Notes under the pieces: model-generated
Database searches by the model: none
What the model was told of the DNA's origin: nothing
The model's input: only the letters and a program-made list of their open reading frames with translations
In this document: piece after piece, positions 63,969 to 64,000 of the stretch
Numbering within the stretch: the first letter of the stretch is position 1
Layout: each line of letters starts with the position of its first letter
Made by a program: the position numbers and the translations under genes
DNA from: Streptomyces capitiformicae
GTDB taxonomy: Bacteria; Actinomycetota; Actinomycetes; Streptomycetales; Streptomycetaceae
Direction: 5' to 3'
NCBI RefSeq assembly: GCF_002214185.1
Contig: NZ_CP022161.1
Location: 10,423,486 to 10,487,485, forward strand
DNA length: 64,000 nt

Positions 63969-64000
63969 ATGTCATCCGCCCTGTCCGCTTCCCCGGCCGC
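63969..64000 (+). CDS. Start of the next gene (cut by window edge)
   Basis: ATG 63969 with AGGAG nine bases upstream begins MSSALSASPA and leaves the window. Too short to identify. A sugar dehydrogenase, isomerase or regulator of the same locus would fit the context. Confidence 0.55.
   Translation, partial: MSSALSASPA

Overview
The window is high-GC actinomycete DNA, almost certainly Streptomyces. Supporting signs are GTG/ATG starts with GGAGG-type ribosome sites, GTGA and ATGA gene overlaps, a modular type I polyketide synthase, CUT1 sugar importers without their own ATPase, twin-arginine-like secreted glycosidases with ricin (CBM13) tails, and many broken insertion sequences. It reads like an accessory region, probably a chromosome arm. 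Most of the evidence is direct translation plus recognition of family motifs; no database search was possible.

Bases 1-14600 are a patchwork. A P450 C-terminus, a 3Fe-4S ferredoxin and a ferredoxin reductase cut by an IS4-family relic come first. A 1.8 kb block bracketed by a 20-bp direct repeat follows. Then come a recombinase relic with its DUF6262 partner, a MarR / anchored protein / MFS operon with a clear double operator, a TauE/SafE permease, a truncated Pycsar-effector-like (PycTM) operon, a broken GNAT gene, a RidA-ABM fusion next to a divergent LysR gene, and a second recombinase module (XRE plus zinc-ribbon integrase, frameshifted) that abuts an IS5-family scrap.

Bases 14573-28061 hold one open frame of about 4,500 codons of type I PKS. 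It starts inside an acyltransferase and stops just after a ketosynthase: AT'-KR-ACP / KS-AT-KR-ACP / KS-AT-DH-KR(degenerate)-ACP / KS. Both ends are lost, so it is the middle of an assembly line. A decayed methyltransferase follows.

Bases 28589-41447 form a sugar-acid catabolic locus best explained as non-phosphorylative 6-deoxyhexose (L-fucose or L-rhamnose) use: IlvD/EDD dehydratase, IclR regulator, FAH-family diketo-acid hydrolase, zinc dehydrogenase, GntR regulator, CUT1 ABC transporter, an unrecognised 670-residue protein, DUF718 mutarotase and COG3618-type lactonase. The theme returns at 54439-64000 with a GH95 and a GH29 alpha-L-fucosidase and a CUT2 (Rbs-type) transporter, which favours L-fucose: glycans are trimmed outside, the sugar is imported, then oxidised, dehydrated and cleaved.

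Between these halves lie remnants (GH32, F5/8 type C domain, alpha/beta hydrolase), a TPR protein, a polar amino-acid ABC transporter divergent from a gamma-glutamyltransferase across a perfect 9-bp inverted repeat, a TetR regulator, a secreted cupin, a TPPII-like subtilase with a strong terminator, an IS701 relic and a CBM13 relic. I found no tRNA, rRNA or CRISPR array.
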